Shown here: one piece after another, positions 1 to 9,726 of the stretch
How positions within the stretch are numbered: the stretch's first letter is position 1
Layout of the letters: each line of letters opens with the position of its first letter
NCBI GenBank assembly: GCA_964513465.1
Contig: CAZEMR010000004.1
Span: 1 to 64,000, forward strand
Reading direction: 5' to 3'
DNA: 64,000 nucleotides
Origin: CAZEMR01 sp964513465
GTDB taxonomy: Bacteria > Bacteroidota > Ignavibacteria > Kapaibacteriales > UBA2268
Translations under genes and position numbers: made by a program
The notes under the pieces: model-generated
What the model was told of the DNA's origin: nothing
Seen by the model: only the letters and a program-made list of their open reading frames with translations
Database searches by the model: none

Positions 1-2
1 CC

Positions 3-695
3 ATGTATTCATTCAGGTTTGCCAAAGAGCTTTCGATCTCGGCGGGCGGGCGCTTCAAATGGGCATTCAACCGGCATATGGGCAACGTTCTGATCAGCGA
101 TGTAATGCCCTATGGCTATTCGAATATGACGCTGGCGGGGCTTTCCGCGGAATTGAATTACGACAGTCGGAATAATCAGGTCTGGCCGCGCTCGGGGGTT
201 TATCTGGATGCGCTTGCCACCTGGTATCCGGCAATTCTCCAAAATAAATATGCATTCTGGAAAACCCGGTTCGACGCCCGTGCATACCTTTCTCAGGATG
301 CCTTGCTCACCCCGATAACGCTTGCGCTGCGCCTAAGCGGGCAGAAGAATTTCGGGCGGGCGCCATTTTTCGAATCGGCATACGCAGGCGGGCACTACTC
401 GCTGCGTGGATTCAGCGAAAACCGCTTCACAGGCGACGCCTCGGTTGTCGGCAATATCGAATTCCGCGCAAAGCTGTCGCCGTTCCGCGTGCTTGTGCCG
501 GGCAATCTGGGCCTGCTCGCATTTGCGGATATTGGCCGCGCGTATTATTCCGGCGAATCATCGGATATGTGGCATACCTCTGTCGGCGCCGGGCTTTGGC
601 TGCGGGTGATCGAGGATAAATACACCGTCTCCGCCTACCTGGCCAAAAGCGATGAGCGCTGGGGAATTTACGCCGACATCGGATTCATGTTCTGA
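3..695 (+). CDS. Omp85/BamA-family outer-membrane barrel, C-terminal part (partial)
   Basis: This is the 3' end of an outer-membrane beta-barrel gene whose start lies left of the window; the ATG at position 3 is probably an internal methionine. The 230 visible residues consist of alternating aromatic/hydrophobic strands typical of the barrel of Omp85 proteins (BamA, TamA, surface antigen D15). An LRGF motif near residue 137 matches the conserved (V/L)RG(F/Y) tip of loop 6, which folds back into the barrel lumen in this family. The chain ends in phenylalanine, the usual terminal residue for recognition by the BAM machinery. Which Omp85 member this is (BamA, TamA or a patatin-linked barrel) cannot be decided without the POTRA or other N-terminal domains. 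It converges with yifB, leaving a 25-bp gap. Confidence 0.8.
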   Translation: MYSFRFAKELSISAGGRFKWAFNRHMGNVLISDVMPYGYSNMTLAGLSAELNYDSRNNQVWPRSGVYLDALATWYPAILQNKYAFWKTRFDARAYLSQDALLTPITLALRLSGQKNFGRAPFFESAYAGGHYSLRGFSENRFTGDASVVGNIEFRAKLSPFRVLVPGNLGLLAFADIGRAYYSGESSDMWHTSVGAGLWLRVIEDKYTVSAYLAKSDERWGIYADIGFMF

Positions 696-720
696 TATAT
701 AACTAATAAATTGTGTGAAA

Positions 721-2262
721 TTATTTCCAGTACTGCCGGTCAAGACTGCGGTATTGGATAGCCTCGCTGATATGCTCGGAGCGAATCTCGCCGGCGCCAT
801 CGAGGTCGGCGATCGTGCGGCCAAGCTTGATTATCCGGTCATAAGCCCGTGCTGAGAATCCAAGCCGGGTTACGGCCATTTTGAGCAATTCGCGGGACTG
901 CTCGTCAAGCTTGCAGTGTTTGCGGAGCGCTTTGGAGCTCATATCCGCATTTTTGTACATCCCCTTTTCGTCTTTGAACCGGTCCGCCTGAATTGCCCGC
1001 GCCCGAAGCACACGTTCGCGCACCTTCGACGAAGGCTCGCCGGTGCGGTCTGACGAAAGCTCCTGATATTTTACCGCTGGAACTTCGACGTGGATGTCGA
1101 TACGGTCGAGCAGCGGCCCGGAGATTTTGCCGGAGTAGCGTTGAATCTGTTGCGGGGTGCAGGTGCATTCCTTGTTGGGGTCGCCGAAATTCCCGCAGGG
1201 ACATGGATTCATCGAGCACACCATCATGAAATTCGCGGGGTATTCGACAGTCATTTTTGTGCGGGAAATAATTATGCACTTCTCTTCGAGCGGCTGGCGC
1301 AGCACCTCGAGCACGTTCCTCGCGAATTCGGGCAATTCGTCCAGGAAAAGCACGCCATGGTGCGCGAGCGAGATTTCACCCGGGCGAATTGCACTTACCC
1401 CGCCGCCGACGAGCGCGGCATTGCTTATCGTGTGGTGCGGTGCGCGGAACGGCCGCACGGTCACCAACGCGCGATCCGAAGGCAGAGTTCCGGCCACCGA
1501 GTGAATCTTTGTGGTCTCGAGCGATTCCCCCAGCGCTAGCGGCGGCAGAATCGTGGGTATCCGCTTGGCGAGCATAGTCTTGCCCGAGCCGGGCGGCCCG
1601 ATCATCAGCATGTTGTGGCCGCCTGCGGCAGCTACTTCGAGTGCGCGCTTGACGTTTTCCTGACCTTTGACGTCGGATAGGTCGAGTCCGGCGAGCTGCT
1701 CTTCGGCTTCGAACAATTTTTCGAGATCGACTTTGACCGGATCGAGCGTTGATTCGCCGTTGAGAAATTCGACGGCTTCAGTCAGATTTTTTACGGGATA
1801 AACGTCCAGCCCTTCGACCAGTGCGGCCTCCTCGGCATTCTGGGGAGGCAGCAATATGCGGCGGAACCCCTTTGCGGCGGCCTCGACCGCTATCGACAGC
1901 CCGCCATGAATGCTGCGGAGGTTGCCGTCGAGCGCGAGCTCTCCGAGGGCGATGACGTCGTCGAGATCGTCCGTCTGGAGCGTGCCGCTGGCCTTTAGCA
2001 CCCCCAGCGCGATTGGCAGATCGAATGCGCTGCCCTCCTTGCGGATATCCGCCGGAGCGAGATTGACCGTAATTTTCTTTGTCGGGAAAATATATCCGGA
2101 ATTTTTAATCGCCGCTGTGACGCGTTCGCGTGATTCCTTGACTGCGGAATCGGGAAGCCCGACGATCGAAAATGCGGGAATTGCGTTGTCCAGATGGGTT
2201 TCAATTTCTACGATGAATGCATTTATTCCGAAGACAGATGCCGAATGGAGATGAGAATACAT
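721..2262 (-). CDS. yifB: YifB/ComM family AAA+ ATPase (Mg-chelatase-like)
   Basis: A 513-residue AAA+ ATPase of the YifB/ComM family. The ComM member is a hexameric helicase that promotes branch migration during integration of transforming DNA; the role of homologues in non-competent bacteria is less clear. The N-terminal third is the Lon-protease-like ChlI domain. The central Mg-chelatase-like ATPase has Walker A GPPGSGKT near residue 222 and a Walker B-like LFLDELPEF segment. A CPCG cysteine motif near residue 352 is typical of this family, and the C-terminal domain is the Mg_chelatase_C type. Length matches the family. An AGGA ribosome-binding sequence lies just before the ATG. It follows lgt on the same strand after 113 bp and probably shares its promoter. 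Confidence 0.93.
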   Translation of the reverse strand: MYSHLHSASVFGINAFIVEIETHLDNAIPAFSIVGLPDSAVKESRERVTAAIKNSGYIFPTKKITVNLAPADIRKEGSAFDLPIALGVLKASGTLQTDDLDDVIALGELALDGNLRSIHGGLSIAVEAAAKGFRRILLPPQNAEEAALVEGLDVYPVKNLTEAVEFLNGESTLDPVKVDLEKLFEAEEQLAGLDLSDVKGQENVKRALEVAAAGGHNMLMIGPPGSGKTMLAKRIPTILPPLALGESLETTKIHSVAGTLPSDRALVTVRPFRAPHHTISNAALVGGGVSAIRPGEISLAHHGVLFLDELPEFARNVLEVLRQPLEEKCIIISRTKMTVEYPANFMMVCSMNPCPCGNFGDPNKECTCTPQQIQRYSGKISGPLLDRIDIHVEVPAVKYQELSSDRTGEPSSKVRERVLRARAIQADRFKDEKGMYKNADMSSKALRKHCKLDEQSRELLKMAVTRLGFSARAYDRIIKLGRTIADLDGAGEIRSEHISEAIQYRSLDRQYWK

Positions 2263-2375
2263 TAATTCCTCAGATATTTATATATAAATATGGCCGGACG
2301 AAATATAATAATTTATTCGGATAAAATCATTATGATATACGCCCGGCCATGTTTTATTTTAAAATTTTGCAAATA

Positions 2376-3191
2376 TTAATCTTTCTCTCGATTGCCGGCT
2401 ACTTCCGGTGGGCGCGAGCGCCGGATCATGATTATACCCGTGATAATGAAAGGGATGCTCAGCCATTGCCCCATCTGAATTCCCAGCGGCGGAGCAAAAT
2501 CGGCCTGCTGCATTTTGAAAAATTCAAGAAAAAATCGAGCCGAGAATAGTAGTATAAGAAACATCCCAGCCAGAATTCCACGAGGAGTTTTCTCTCCATG
2601 CTTTTTATAATATAACAGCAGGAACACAAAAATCGCGATATAGCTGATCGCTTCGTATAGCTGGGCCGGGTGGCGCGGAACGCTGTCGTAGCTGGCGAAT
2701 ACCACCGCCCAGGGCACGTCGGCAGGGTGGCCGAGTATTTCCGAATTCATAAAATTGCCCAATCGGACAAATGCCGCTGCGAGCGCTACTGGCACCAGCA
2801 ACCGATCGGCAGTCCACAGAAATGTTGCGCGTTTATTCGTAGCGGCGAATATCCAGACTCCGAGCACAATTCCGATTGCAGCGCCGTGGCTGGCAAGCCC
2901 GCCCTCCCATATCATCAGTATTTTCATGGGATTGGCTAAATAATAATCGGGATTATAGAAAAAGCAGTGGCCCAGGCGCGCGCCAATTATGGTGGCGGCC
3001 ACCATATAGACAGTAAGTGTATCGAGCTCTTTCTGCGAATGGCCTTCGCGCCGGAACATCCACCAGAGTATCTGGTAGCCGATGGCGAATCCGAGCGCAA
3101 AGAGCAGGCCGTACCAGCGTACAGTAATCGGCCCCACGCTGAAAAATTCGGGCGAGGCATCCCAGTATATCGATGCGATTAATGCTTCCAT
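2376..3191 (-). CDS. lgt: Prolipoprotein diacylglyceryl transferase
   Basis: Lgt transfers diacylglycerol from phosphatidylglycerol to the lipobox cysteine of prelipoproteins, the first step of lipoprotein maturation in the inner membrane. The 271-residue protein has about seven hydrophobic segments. It carries the GARLGHCFFYNPDYY region with the invariant His, the RLGNFMNSE Lgt signature near residues 142-150, and HPAQLYE near residue 174. Length is normal. The gene starts 36 bp downstream of a well-formed promoter (3227-3257). Several probable substrates lie in this window: the NlpC/P60 protein, the small lipoprotein at 62605 and the lipoprotein at 63114. Confidence 0.96.
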   Translation of the reverse strand: MEALIASIYWDASPEFFSVGPITVRWYGLLFALGFAIGYQILWWMFRREGHSQKELDTLTVYMVAATIIGARLGHCFFYNPDYYLANPMKILMIWEGGLASHGAAIGIVLGVWIFAATNKRATFLWTADRLLVPVALAAAFVRLGNFMNSEILGHPADVPWAVVFASYDSVPRHPAQLYEAISYIAIFVFLLLYYKKHGEKTPRGILAGMFLILLFSARFFLEFFKMQQADFAPPLGIQMGQWLSIPFIITGIIMIRRSRPPEVAGNREKD

Positions 3192-3226
3192 ATTATAAAG
3201 TCGTGAAAATGAGGAAAATGATTTGT

Positions 3227-3257
3227 CAAAATTAGCAAAAAGCAGCGGTTCGTCAAA
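3227..3257 (-). promoter_or_regulatory. Bacteroidota-type promoter for lgt-yifB
   Basis: Read on the minus strand, TTTG (3257-3254) is followed after 19 nt by TAATTTTG (3234-3227). This matches the Bacteroidota housekeeping consensus TTTG-N19-21-TAnnTTTG. Transcription would begin near 3220, about 29 nt before the lgt ATG. It sits just past the terminator of the preceding gene. Confidence 0.55.
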
Positions 3258-3276
3258 TTTATTATTACAAAAAAAA

Positions 3277-3298
3277 GGAGCGGCCGGGTGGCCGCTCC
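3277..3298 (-). terminator. Rho-independent terminator of the 2112-residue surface protein gene
   Basis: A perfect 9-bp stem, GGAGCGGCC (3277-3285) paired with GGCCGCTCC (3290-3298), has a 4-nt loop. On the minus strand it is followed by eight Ts (3276-3269). It lies 30 bp past the stop codon of the gene ending at 3328. Confidence 0.85.
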
Positions 3299-3327
3299 CA
3301 TGTGTCTTCGCCGTGTGGCGAGGGATA

Positions 3328-6300
3328 TTATTTAATCAGCACAACTTCCTGGGTCATTGTGTAGCTGCCTGTGCGGAGTATGATGATATACATACCCGAG
3401 GGCAGATCACTGCCGGAAAGCTGGAAGCTATGTGTGCCTGCCGAATAGGTGGCACCGTCGATAAGGCGCATCATTCTCTGGCCGGCCTGGTTGAGTACGT
3501 CGACTGTGACGCTCTGAGTAACCGGGATGGTGAAGGAGAGTTCTGCGACTTCGCTGAACGGGTTCGGTACCGGTTCGTCGAAGATATAGCCGAGTTTGTG
3601 GAGGTCTTCCACTCCGACTTTACCGTCGATCGAGAACATACCGCTGCGGCTGTATTCCATCTGGGGATCGTTGTTCCAGATAGCGCGGACGATAGCTTCG
3701 TCTGTCTTATGCTCAGGAACAGCCCATCCGAAGGATTTAACTGCTGCGGGTATGTCTTTGCTGATTGACTGCCATGTCTGGCCGCCGTCTGCGCTCCACT
3801 GGAGGTCGAATCTATCGACATTGGATTTTGTCCAGCGGATTGCTTTTTCCTTGCCGCTATTGAGCACTTCGCCTGCCTGCGGATGTGTAATTGTAACATC
3901 GCCTGCAAGGATTCTGAACTGCGACGAGGTGGTGAGCACTTCGTTGGTAGTGGCGTTAACCATGCGGACTGCTGCCTGCTTGGTGTTAATCGCCGGTACT
4001 GTCCATTTGGTCTGGCCTTCTTTGGCATTGACTATTCCGGTTACGGGCGTCCATGCGTCAAGTCCGTTTTCGCTGAATTCGAAGCGGACGCTGACTGCTT
4101 CGTCATACGACCAGATGATGTGGTCGTCGGTGGCGCCTTTGTATACCGGATCGCCAGCGCTCGGGCGTGTAATTTCGACAGGTGCGGGCTCGAGTACGAA
4201 TGTGGCATCGCTGCGATCGATTTCGAGGTTGCCCTCTGCATCAACCATGCGAACAAGGCATTCGGTCGAGGTGACCTGCGGTGTTACCCAGCGGTAGCTT
4301 CTGGAGTTGATATCAACCGGATTAGGATTGATTCTGTCCCAGGTCTTGCCTGCGTCGAGCGAGAACTCAAGATAGACATTGCCGCTGACTGTGCCATTGG
4401 TGGCCCACTGAATTGTATTGGATTTGCCTGCTCTCCAGGTTTCTCCGCCGTTCGGAGCTGTGATGTTTGCATCTTTGCCCCAGTATGCCGGAGGAATATC
4501 GAGGAATGTACCATCGCCGGTTACAATGCGGCCGTCGACTGTATGGACGGATTCATTATACCAGTTGAATGTGTACATTTCCTGCGGGCGGATAACTTTG
4601 AATACCAGAGTACCGATATATGTATAATCGCTGGGTACGTTCTGGCCGGGGCCTTCGGTATAAGCGTCATACATAATTTCGATAGTACGGATGTTCGGGA
4701 TAGGATCGACCGTATTCTTTGTCGGGCCGGTAGCTAATTTGCCATAGCCAAGGTCATTGTATCCTTCGCCGTCGTTGTCGAAAATGACCGTCTGCTCTTT
4801 GATCAGAGATTCGAATTTGAGCGATGCGGGATCATAATCGATTGCAAATGTGGCATTTGCCAGTGCGAAAAGTTCGCCTGTGTTTTTGATGTAGAATGGT
4901 ATTTCGATTGTATTGTTGTTGCGATTGACGCGTGTTCTTGCGCTGACTTCATAGCTTACATTGCTGAGCACTACGTCTTTTGCGTATTTCTCCACTCTGA
5001 GTCCGTCGTGGTGATATTCGCCGCCATTTGCGAGATAATTCTCCGCGCCGCGGATGAACATTTCGGAATATTCCGGATATTCGGGATGGACAACCGTCAT
5101 CGGGTCGTCGGAGACGAGATAATCCAGAATGGGCGATTCTTCGACTGTTCCGTCGTCGAATTTATTGATGACGCTCAGATTGGTAAGCGACGAAACCTTG
5201 TTGGTGTTTCTGTCGACGATGGTACGGTCGTCGGCGTCGATGTTGCCGTCGCCTGTAACATCGCTGCTCATATTGCTGCCGCCAATGTCTGCGCGAACCT
5301 GTGCGCGGTCGGCTGCGTTAATCTGACCGTCTTTGTAAACATCGCCGCCGACCATTGCTGCTATAGCATTGGCGCTTCCGCCAGCCTGACCATTATTGAA
5401 GATCAGACCTGTGGCTGCGTATGCGGTCTGAGCGGGATCGGTTTCTGCGTTGCCCCATGCGGTGTATTTAGTGCCGTATGAAGGCGGAGTTGTCGATGCT
5501 TCTGCGTCTGTGATTATGTTGTCTACCACGCCGTCCCAGGTCTGGAAATCCCAGCCGGATTCGACAACCCAGGTGCTGACATCGTCGCCCGAGTAGTAGA
5601 ACGGAGCCGCATAAGCGGACATAATCGGCAGGTGGTTCAGATGCTCGACCACTACAAAGTAATCATTATCTGAAATTTCTGTGAATACGAACGGAACGTT
5701 TGCGAATTCAGATCCGTCTGCGCCGCGGCCAACGCCTGCGGTCGGGTCGAGAGCTGTTGCATCGTTCGAATAGCCATTTGTGGATTCTGCTTCGGCAATG
5801 AGAACACCAGGCGTATTGGCATTGTCGCTGTAAAGCTTGATGCGGATACCATTGTTGTCATATGTCGAGCCGATATCGTTCTGGATGGCTCCGGCCAGTC
5901 CTGTGTGATAGCCCTCGAGCAGTACGCGAACAGTAAAGTTACTCGGAGGAGTAATATTGAACAGGTCGCTTTCTGTTCTGAGTGTGGGCATATCGCCATT
6001 GGTGCCGTTTTCGTATTCAAATGTTGTGCCGTTGATTGTGGAGCGGCCCTGCAGACGCAGACGACCATTGGTCATAGTTGCTGCAATCTGGCCGTAGTCA
6101 TTATATACACCGTCGTTGTTCAGATCCGGATCCGCTGCGGAAACATCCAGGCGTGCGCTGAACTGCGATTTGCTGGAGGTGCCGGGGAATTCGAAACTGT
6201 TATTGCCGGTGGGCAGAGTCATCGCATTCGGGTATGCCACCGAATATGCTTCACTTGTTACTGCCTGATAGGGCTGAATGATCATACCGCCGCCGCCAAG

Positions 6301-9300
6301 TACCGAATACTCGAGGTCTGCGTGTGTGGCGCCGCCGCTGCCATTAATAAATGTAGAAGCTGCATCATTACGGTTATAATCAAATCCTACCCAGCGTACC
6401 TGAAGGTCGTCTTCGGTATTAGGCACGGCCTGTTCGTATTCGGGCTTGATAAGCTTAAGCAGCGGTTTGGTTGCTACATAAGAGAGTGTTCCGTTTTTCA
6501 CGCGGCCGACAAGATCGTCGTCCACCGGATAAACCGGAATGCTGTTCTTGATACCGCTGTTTACGAATGCGCCGCCGTTCATCGAATATGCTGCAACCAG
6601 ATATTTGGAATAATTGGTGCCGCCGAGGAGCGCCAGTTCGTCTGCACGAATAGTAAGCGCGCCCTGGATGAACTCGGTCATTTCAGTAGGCTCGTTGCCG
6701 GTCGATTTCATGTTTGCCGGGTTGTTGTTCCAGAAACGTACTTCGCGGAGCTCGCCAACGAAGCCATGGCTGTCTGTACCCTCTTCATCGCTCGGCTCAT
6801 AGCCGATGTACGAAGGATAATTGTTCTGCACGTCAGGAGCAACTCCTGTGGTCGATGAGAATTCCTGGCCGGTCTGAACTTCGCCGTCGATATAGAATCT
6901 GACGTCGTTGTCGTTGCCGTTACCAAGATTGAACCATACGCCGACGTGAGTCCAGACGGAGTCCATGCGCAGCAGGTTCGGGCGTTTCAGCGAATAGTCA
7001 GCATCGCTGGATGCGGTTGTGATGCCGGCCGGGCTGCCAACTGCGAACTGGATGGTTCCGTCGGCAAGCAGACGCAATGCATAATGCAGGCTGTCGCCGG
7101 TCATTGTGCTGTCTTTTTTGCTGACGATTGCGAAGTATTCCTCATCTTCCGTGGGGAATCTGTAGGGCTTAATCCATGCTTCGATGAAGCCGGTAGCGCC
7201 GGAAAGATTCAGCTCGGTATTCGAAGGAACTTCGACAAACGCACCGCCGGTGTTCTTAAGAGCGAAGTAAGGGGCAACTGTGAAATCGCCCGACATGCTC
7301 TCGATATCTTCCTGGCCGCGATCGGTCGTACCGGATACCTTCAGCTTAACTGTTTTGGAATAATTAGTGCCGATCGGGACAAGACCCTGAAGGTCATCAT
7401 CCTGGCCGGTGATAGTTACGTTGTTATAGGGTTCCCAAGTGGCATAGCCATCTTCGATCTCGACGTTTGTCAGAGCAACAGAGGGAACCTGATTGTCGTT
7501 TGCGTCATAGTAGTTAGCTCCGCCGTCACGGCTGAACTGTACCATAATGTCGTCCGTATCCGGAGCTGTGCTGCCAAGGCCATAGCCTGCCCAGCGAACT
7601 TCGTAAACCACGTCGTCAACATTGCGCACACCCTCTCCGCCGATGGGCGAAGTAATGGTGATATGCGAGCGATCGGGGCGGTAGTTAATATTATTATTAA
7701 CTGCCGATGCGCTGAGAGACGGGTCTTCGAAATAATTCAGCACTGTTGCGCCGTTCTGGTAATCAGTATCGTCGGCAACATCCGTGCGGATACCCTGGAA
7801 TGTATAATAAAGTTCCAGGCCTGCGCGTTCATCGCCGTTAACCGGATTAATGGATGCAACGTCTCCAGCCGGATCGTAGACGCCGCCGATATTCTGGCGA
7901 ATTTCGTCCTGGCTGAGCGCATAGCGCCATACGGTTGCTTCTTTGATGCCTGCATGCAGGTAGTCGTCTTCTTCAATTTCGTCATTGGGATTGACACCGA
8001 TCCAGATAGGATGGTTGGTCACCAGAAGACGAGGATCGACTGCGTAGTTATTTGTATATTCGTCAACCATTTCGCCGTTTACATAGAGCGATACCACATT
8101 GTTCGAAACTGTGGCTGCGATATGCACCCAGTTGTTCGCATGAGCATCCTGGATTGGCGAAGCATCGCTGGTAGTCGAGAGCGCTGTCTGCGACTGTACC
8201 ATGCCGATATAACCGCTCGGGCCGCGGCCTTCATTTTCGCGAGCACGGAATGCCGGATACTGACCATCGGCCAGATAGAGCATCCATGCGCCTTCGGCTG
8301 CGCCTTCAGCAGGGCCGGCCGAATTAGCAACGATTGCCGGTTCGCCGTCTTCGTTGACGGAGTTCAGATTCACCCAAGCCATTACCGTAAGCTGGGTTGC
8401 CTGGCTGTAGTTGCTTGCAGTTCTGAAATATGAACTGGTGCCGTCGAGCTGTACAAAGAATAAGCGGCCAAGCACGAATGTTTCGTCGCTCTCATCTCTG
8501 CGGCAGTCGTCGGTATAGGCCGCACGAGTTGTGATTGCTTCGTCGGTGTCGGTTTCTGCAATCTGGCTGATCCGTATTTTACCATTTTCTGATCTGTAGG
8601 GGAAGTTTTCGCTGTTTTCCCAGATCACACGGATGACGCCGGAGTAATTAACGATCAGAGGATCGCCGTCGCCGTCAGTGATGTAGTATTCGCTAGTGGA
8701 ACTGACAACGTCAATCTCGCCGGAAACATAATTGGCAACGTTAGCGCCCATGGCTGTTTCGTCGTTGACTGTTTCGGCTACTCGGCCGATTGTGCTCCAG
8801 GAGCTTCCGCCATTGAGCGAATACTCGAGGAGATAAGCCACACTGCTTTCGCCATAATCATATGTACCGGTATTGATAATTCCACTTCTTTCGAAGTATA
8901 CCGGATAGCCCTGATTCGGCGAAATCGAAGCATATGCCGGATCGGGATATCTGTTGATTGCCTGAGTACCGCCATTGGGATTCAGGATTGTAATGCCGCG
9001 GATAACAAAGTCGTCGGGATCTACAAAGGATACCTGGTCGGTTATGTTATTTCCGTCGGCGTCTGTAATTTCAATAGTGCTTACAAAATCAGCAGTATTA
9101 AAAGCAATTTCTGTCAGATCGGTGCAAGTAAGATTTGCATGATCCTGAATATCGAATTTCAGCATACCGGCAAACGAACCTCTGCCGGATGACGACGGCT
9201 GATAGCCAATGCCGCCCATGTCAAGATTAACGTCTATCTGATATGTATATACATGGTTGCCGCCCTGTTCGGCATCCGCAGGGGATGCGCCGAGCGCAGA

Positions 9301-9666
9301 TGTATAGCCATAAGTCACATCGCTGAAAGGCGATGTAAAGGTAGTGTATGCGTCTGTCTGGTTGATGTCGACATCCACGGAGTCCGTGCTTTCGTAGGCC
9401 TGATTGCCCTCGGGCGCAAGGAAGTCCGTATTATAGACAACAGAGATTGAAGCATTACCAAGATTGGGAGCATCGGTCGTCAGCGATTTGATCCAGAATT
9501 CCACGCCGATCTGGTCGCCCAAACGGCGCTGACGTGTGGATATTTCGTAGACGTCCTGGGCGTAAAGCTCTCCTGCCAGAAGGAAGAATCCTACCGCAAA
9601 CCAGAGCAGCTGCCCCCACGAAAACTTTAATCCATGTTTTCTTGGTTTGACAATTTTGGTTATCAT
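3328..9666 (-). CDS. Giant T9SS-secreted LamG/cohesin-like/dockerin-like surface protein
   Basis: A 2112-residue exported protein. Residues 1-37 form a signal peptide ending in LYAQ. A cohesin-like beta domain follows (about 38-220), then a LamG/concanavalin-fold domain (about 399-590), an Ig-like segment, and a second LamG domain (about 800-982). A dockerin-like pair of EF-hand loops (about 1438-1488; DVYKDGQINAADR and DVTGDGNIDADDR) precedes a second cohesin-like domain. Three tandem 'NGGETW' Ig-like repeats (about 1735-2010) lead to a type A T9SS sorting domain (about 2025-2112; PVPNPF and LPSGMYIIIL). The protein is predicted to be exported by Sec, then moved across the outer membrane by T9SS and anchored or released. 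It is a clear paralogue of the protein at 14605-21573. The ligand is unknown; LamG domains commonly bind carbohydrate or protein. Confidence 0.85.
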   Translation of the reverse strand: MITKIVKPRKHGLKFSWGQLLWFAVGFFLLAGELYAQDVYEISTRQRRLGDQIGVEFWIKSLTTDAPNLGNASISVVYNTDFLAPEGNQAYESTDSVDVDINQTDAYTTFTSPFSDVTYGYTSALGASPADAEQGGNHVYTYQIDVNLDMGGIGYQPSSSGRGSFAGMLKFDIQDHANLTCTDLTEIAFNTADFVSTIEITDADGNNITDQVSFVDPDDFVIRGITILNPNGGTQAINRYPDPAYASISPNQGYPVYFERSGIINTGTYDYGESSVAYLLEYSLNGGSSWSTIGRVAETVNDETAMGANVANYVSGEIDVVSSTSEYYITDGDGDPLIVNYSGVIRVIWENSENFPYRSENGKIRISQIAETDTDEAITTRAAYTDDCRRDESDETFVLGRLFFVQLDGTSSYFRTASNYSQATQLTVMAWVNLNSVNEDGEPAIVANSAGPAEGAAEGAWMLYLADGQYPAFRARENEGRGPSGYIGMVQSQTALSTTSDASPIQDAHANNWVHIAATVSNNVVSLYVNGEMVDEYTNNYAVDPRLLVTNHPIWIGVNPNDEIEEDDYLHAGIKEATVWRYALSQDEIRQNIGGVYDPAGDVASINPVNGDERAGLELYYTFQGIRTDVADDTDYQNGATVLNYFEDPSLSASAVNNNINYRPDRSHITITSPIGGEGVRNVDDVVYEVRWAGYGLGSTAPDTDDIMVQFSRDGGANYYDANDNQVPSVALTNVEIEDGYATWEPYNNVTITGQDDDLQGLVPIGTNYSKTVKLKVSGTTDRGQEDIESMSGDFTVAPYFALKNTGGAFVEVPSNTELNLSGATGFIEAWIKPYRFPTEDEEYFAIVSKKDSTMTGDSLHYALRLLADGTIQFAVGSPAGITTASSDADYSLKRPNLLRMDSVWTHVGVWFNLGNGNDNDVRFYIDGEVQTGQEFSSTTGVAPDVQNNYPSYIGYEPSDEEGTDSHGFVGELREVRFWNNNPANMKSTGNEPTEMTEFIQGALTIRADELALLGGTNYSKYLVAAYSMNGGAFVNSGIKNSIPVYPVDDDLVGRVKNGTLSYVATKPLLKLIKPEYEQAVPNTEDDLQVRWVGFDYNRNDAASTFINGSGGATHADLEYSVLGGGGMIIQPYQAVTSEAYSVAYPNAMTLPTGNNSFEFPGTSSKSQFSARLDVSAADPDLNNDGVYNDYGQIAATMTNGRLRLQGRSTINGTTFEYENGTNGDMPTLRTESDLFNITPPSNFTVRVLLEGYHTGLAGAIQNDIGSTYDNNGIRIKLYSDNANTPGVLIAEAESTNGYSNDATALDPTAGVGRGADGSEFANVPFVFTEISDNDYFVVVEHLNHLPIMSAYAAPFYYSGDDVSTWVVESGWDFQTWDGVVDNIITDAEASTTPPSYGTKYTAWGNAETDPAQTAYAATGLIFNNGQAGGSANAIAAMVGGDVYKDGQINAADRAQVRADIGGSNMSSDVTGDGNIDADDRTIVDRNTNKVSSLTNLSVINKFDDGTVEESPILDYLVSDDPMTVVHPEYPEYSEMFIRGAENYLANGGEYHHDGLRVEKYAKDVVLSNVSYEVSARTRVNRNNNTIEIPFYIKNTGELFALANATFAIDYDPASLKFESLIKEQTVIFDNDGEGYNDLGYGKLATGPTKNTVDPIPNIRTIEIMYDAYTEGPGQNVPSDYTYIGTLVFKVIRPQEMYTFNWYNESVHTVDGRIVTGDGTFLDIPPAYWGKDANITAPNGGETWRAGKSNTIQWATNGTVSGNVYLEFSLDAGKTWDRINPNPVDINSRSYRWVTPQVTSTECLVRMVDAEGNLEIDRSDATFVLEPAPVEITRPSAGDPVYKGATDDHIIWSYDEAVSVRFEFSENGLDAWTPVTGIVNAKEGQTKWTVPAINTKQAAVRMVNATTNEVLTTSSQFRILAGDVTITHPQAGEVLNSGKEKAIRWTKSNVDRFDLQWSADGGQTWQSISKDIPAAVKSFGWAVPEHKTDEAIVRAIWNNDPQMEYSRSGMFSIDGKVGVEDLHKLGYIFDEPVPNPFSEVAELSFTIPVTQSVTVDVLNQAGQRMMRLIDGATYSAGTHSFQLSGSDLPSGMYIIILRTGSYTMTQEVVLIK

Positions 9667-9726
9667 AGCTTAAACCCTTTATTAATTATAAATATTTAAT
9701 TTCTTTCTGCTCTACATTTACTATGA

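Noticed and set aside
2290..2350. Inverted repeat ATGGCCGG/CCGGCCAT between lgt and yifB
   Set aside because: The arms are 45 bp apart with no T-run; it is too weak to call a terminator or operator.
3883..8433. Several long plus-strand open frames (up to ~495 codons) opposite the giant surface gene
   Set aside because: They are antisense shadows of a repetitive, codon-biased gene, with abnormal Cys and Ile content and no family resemblance.
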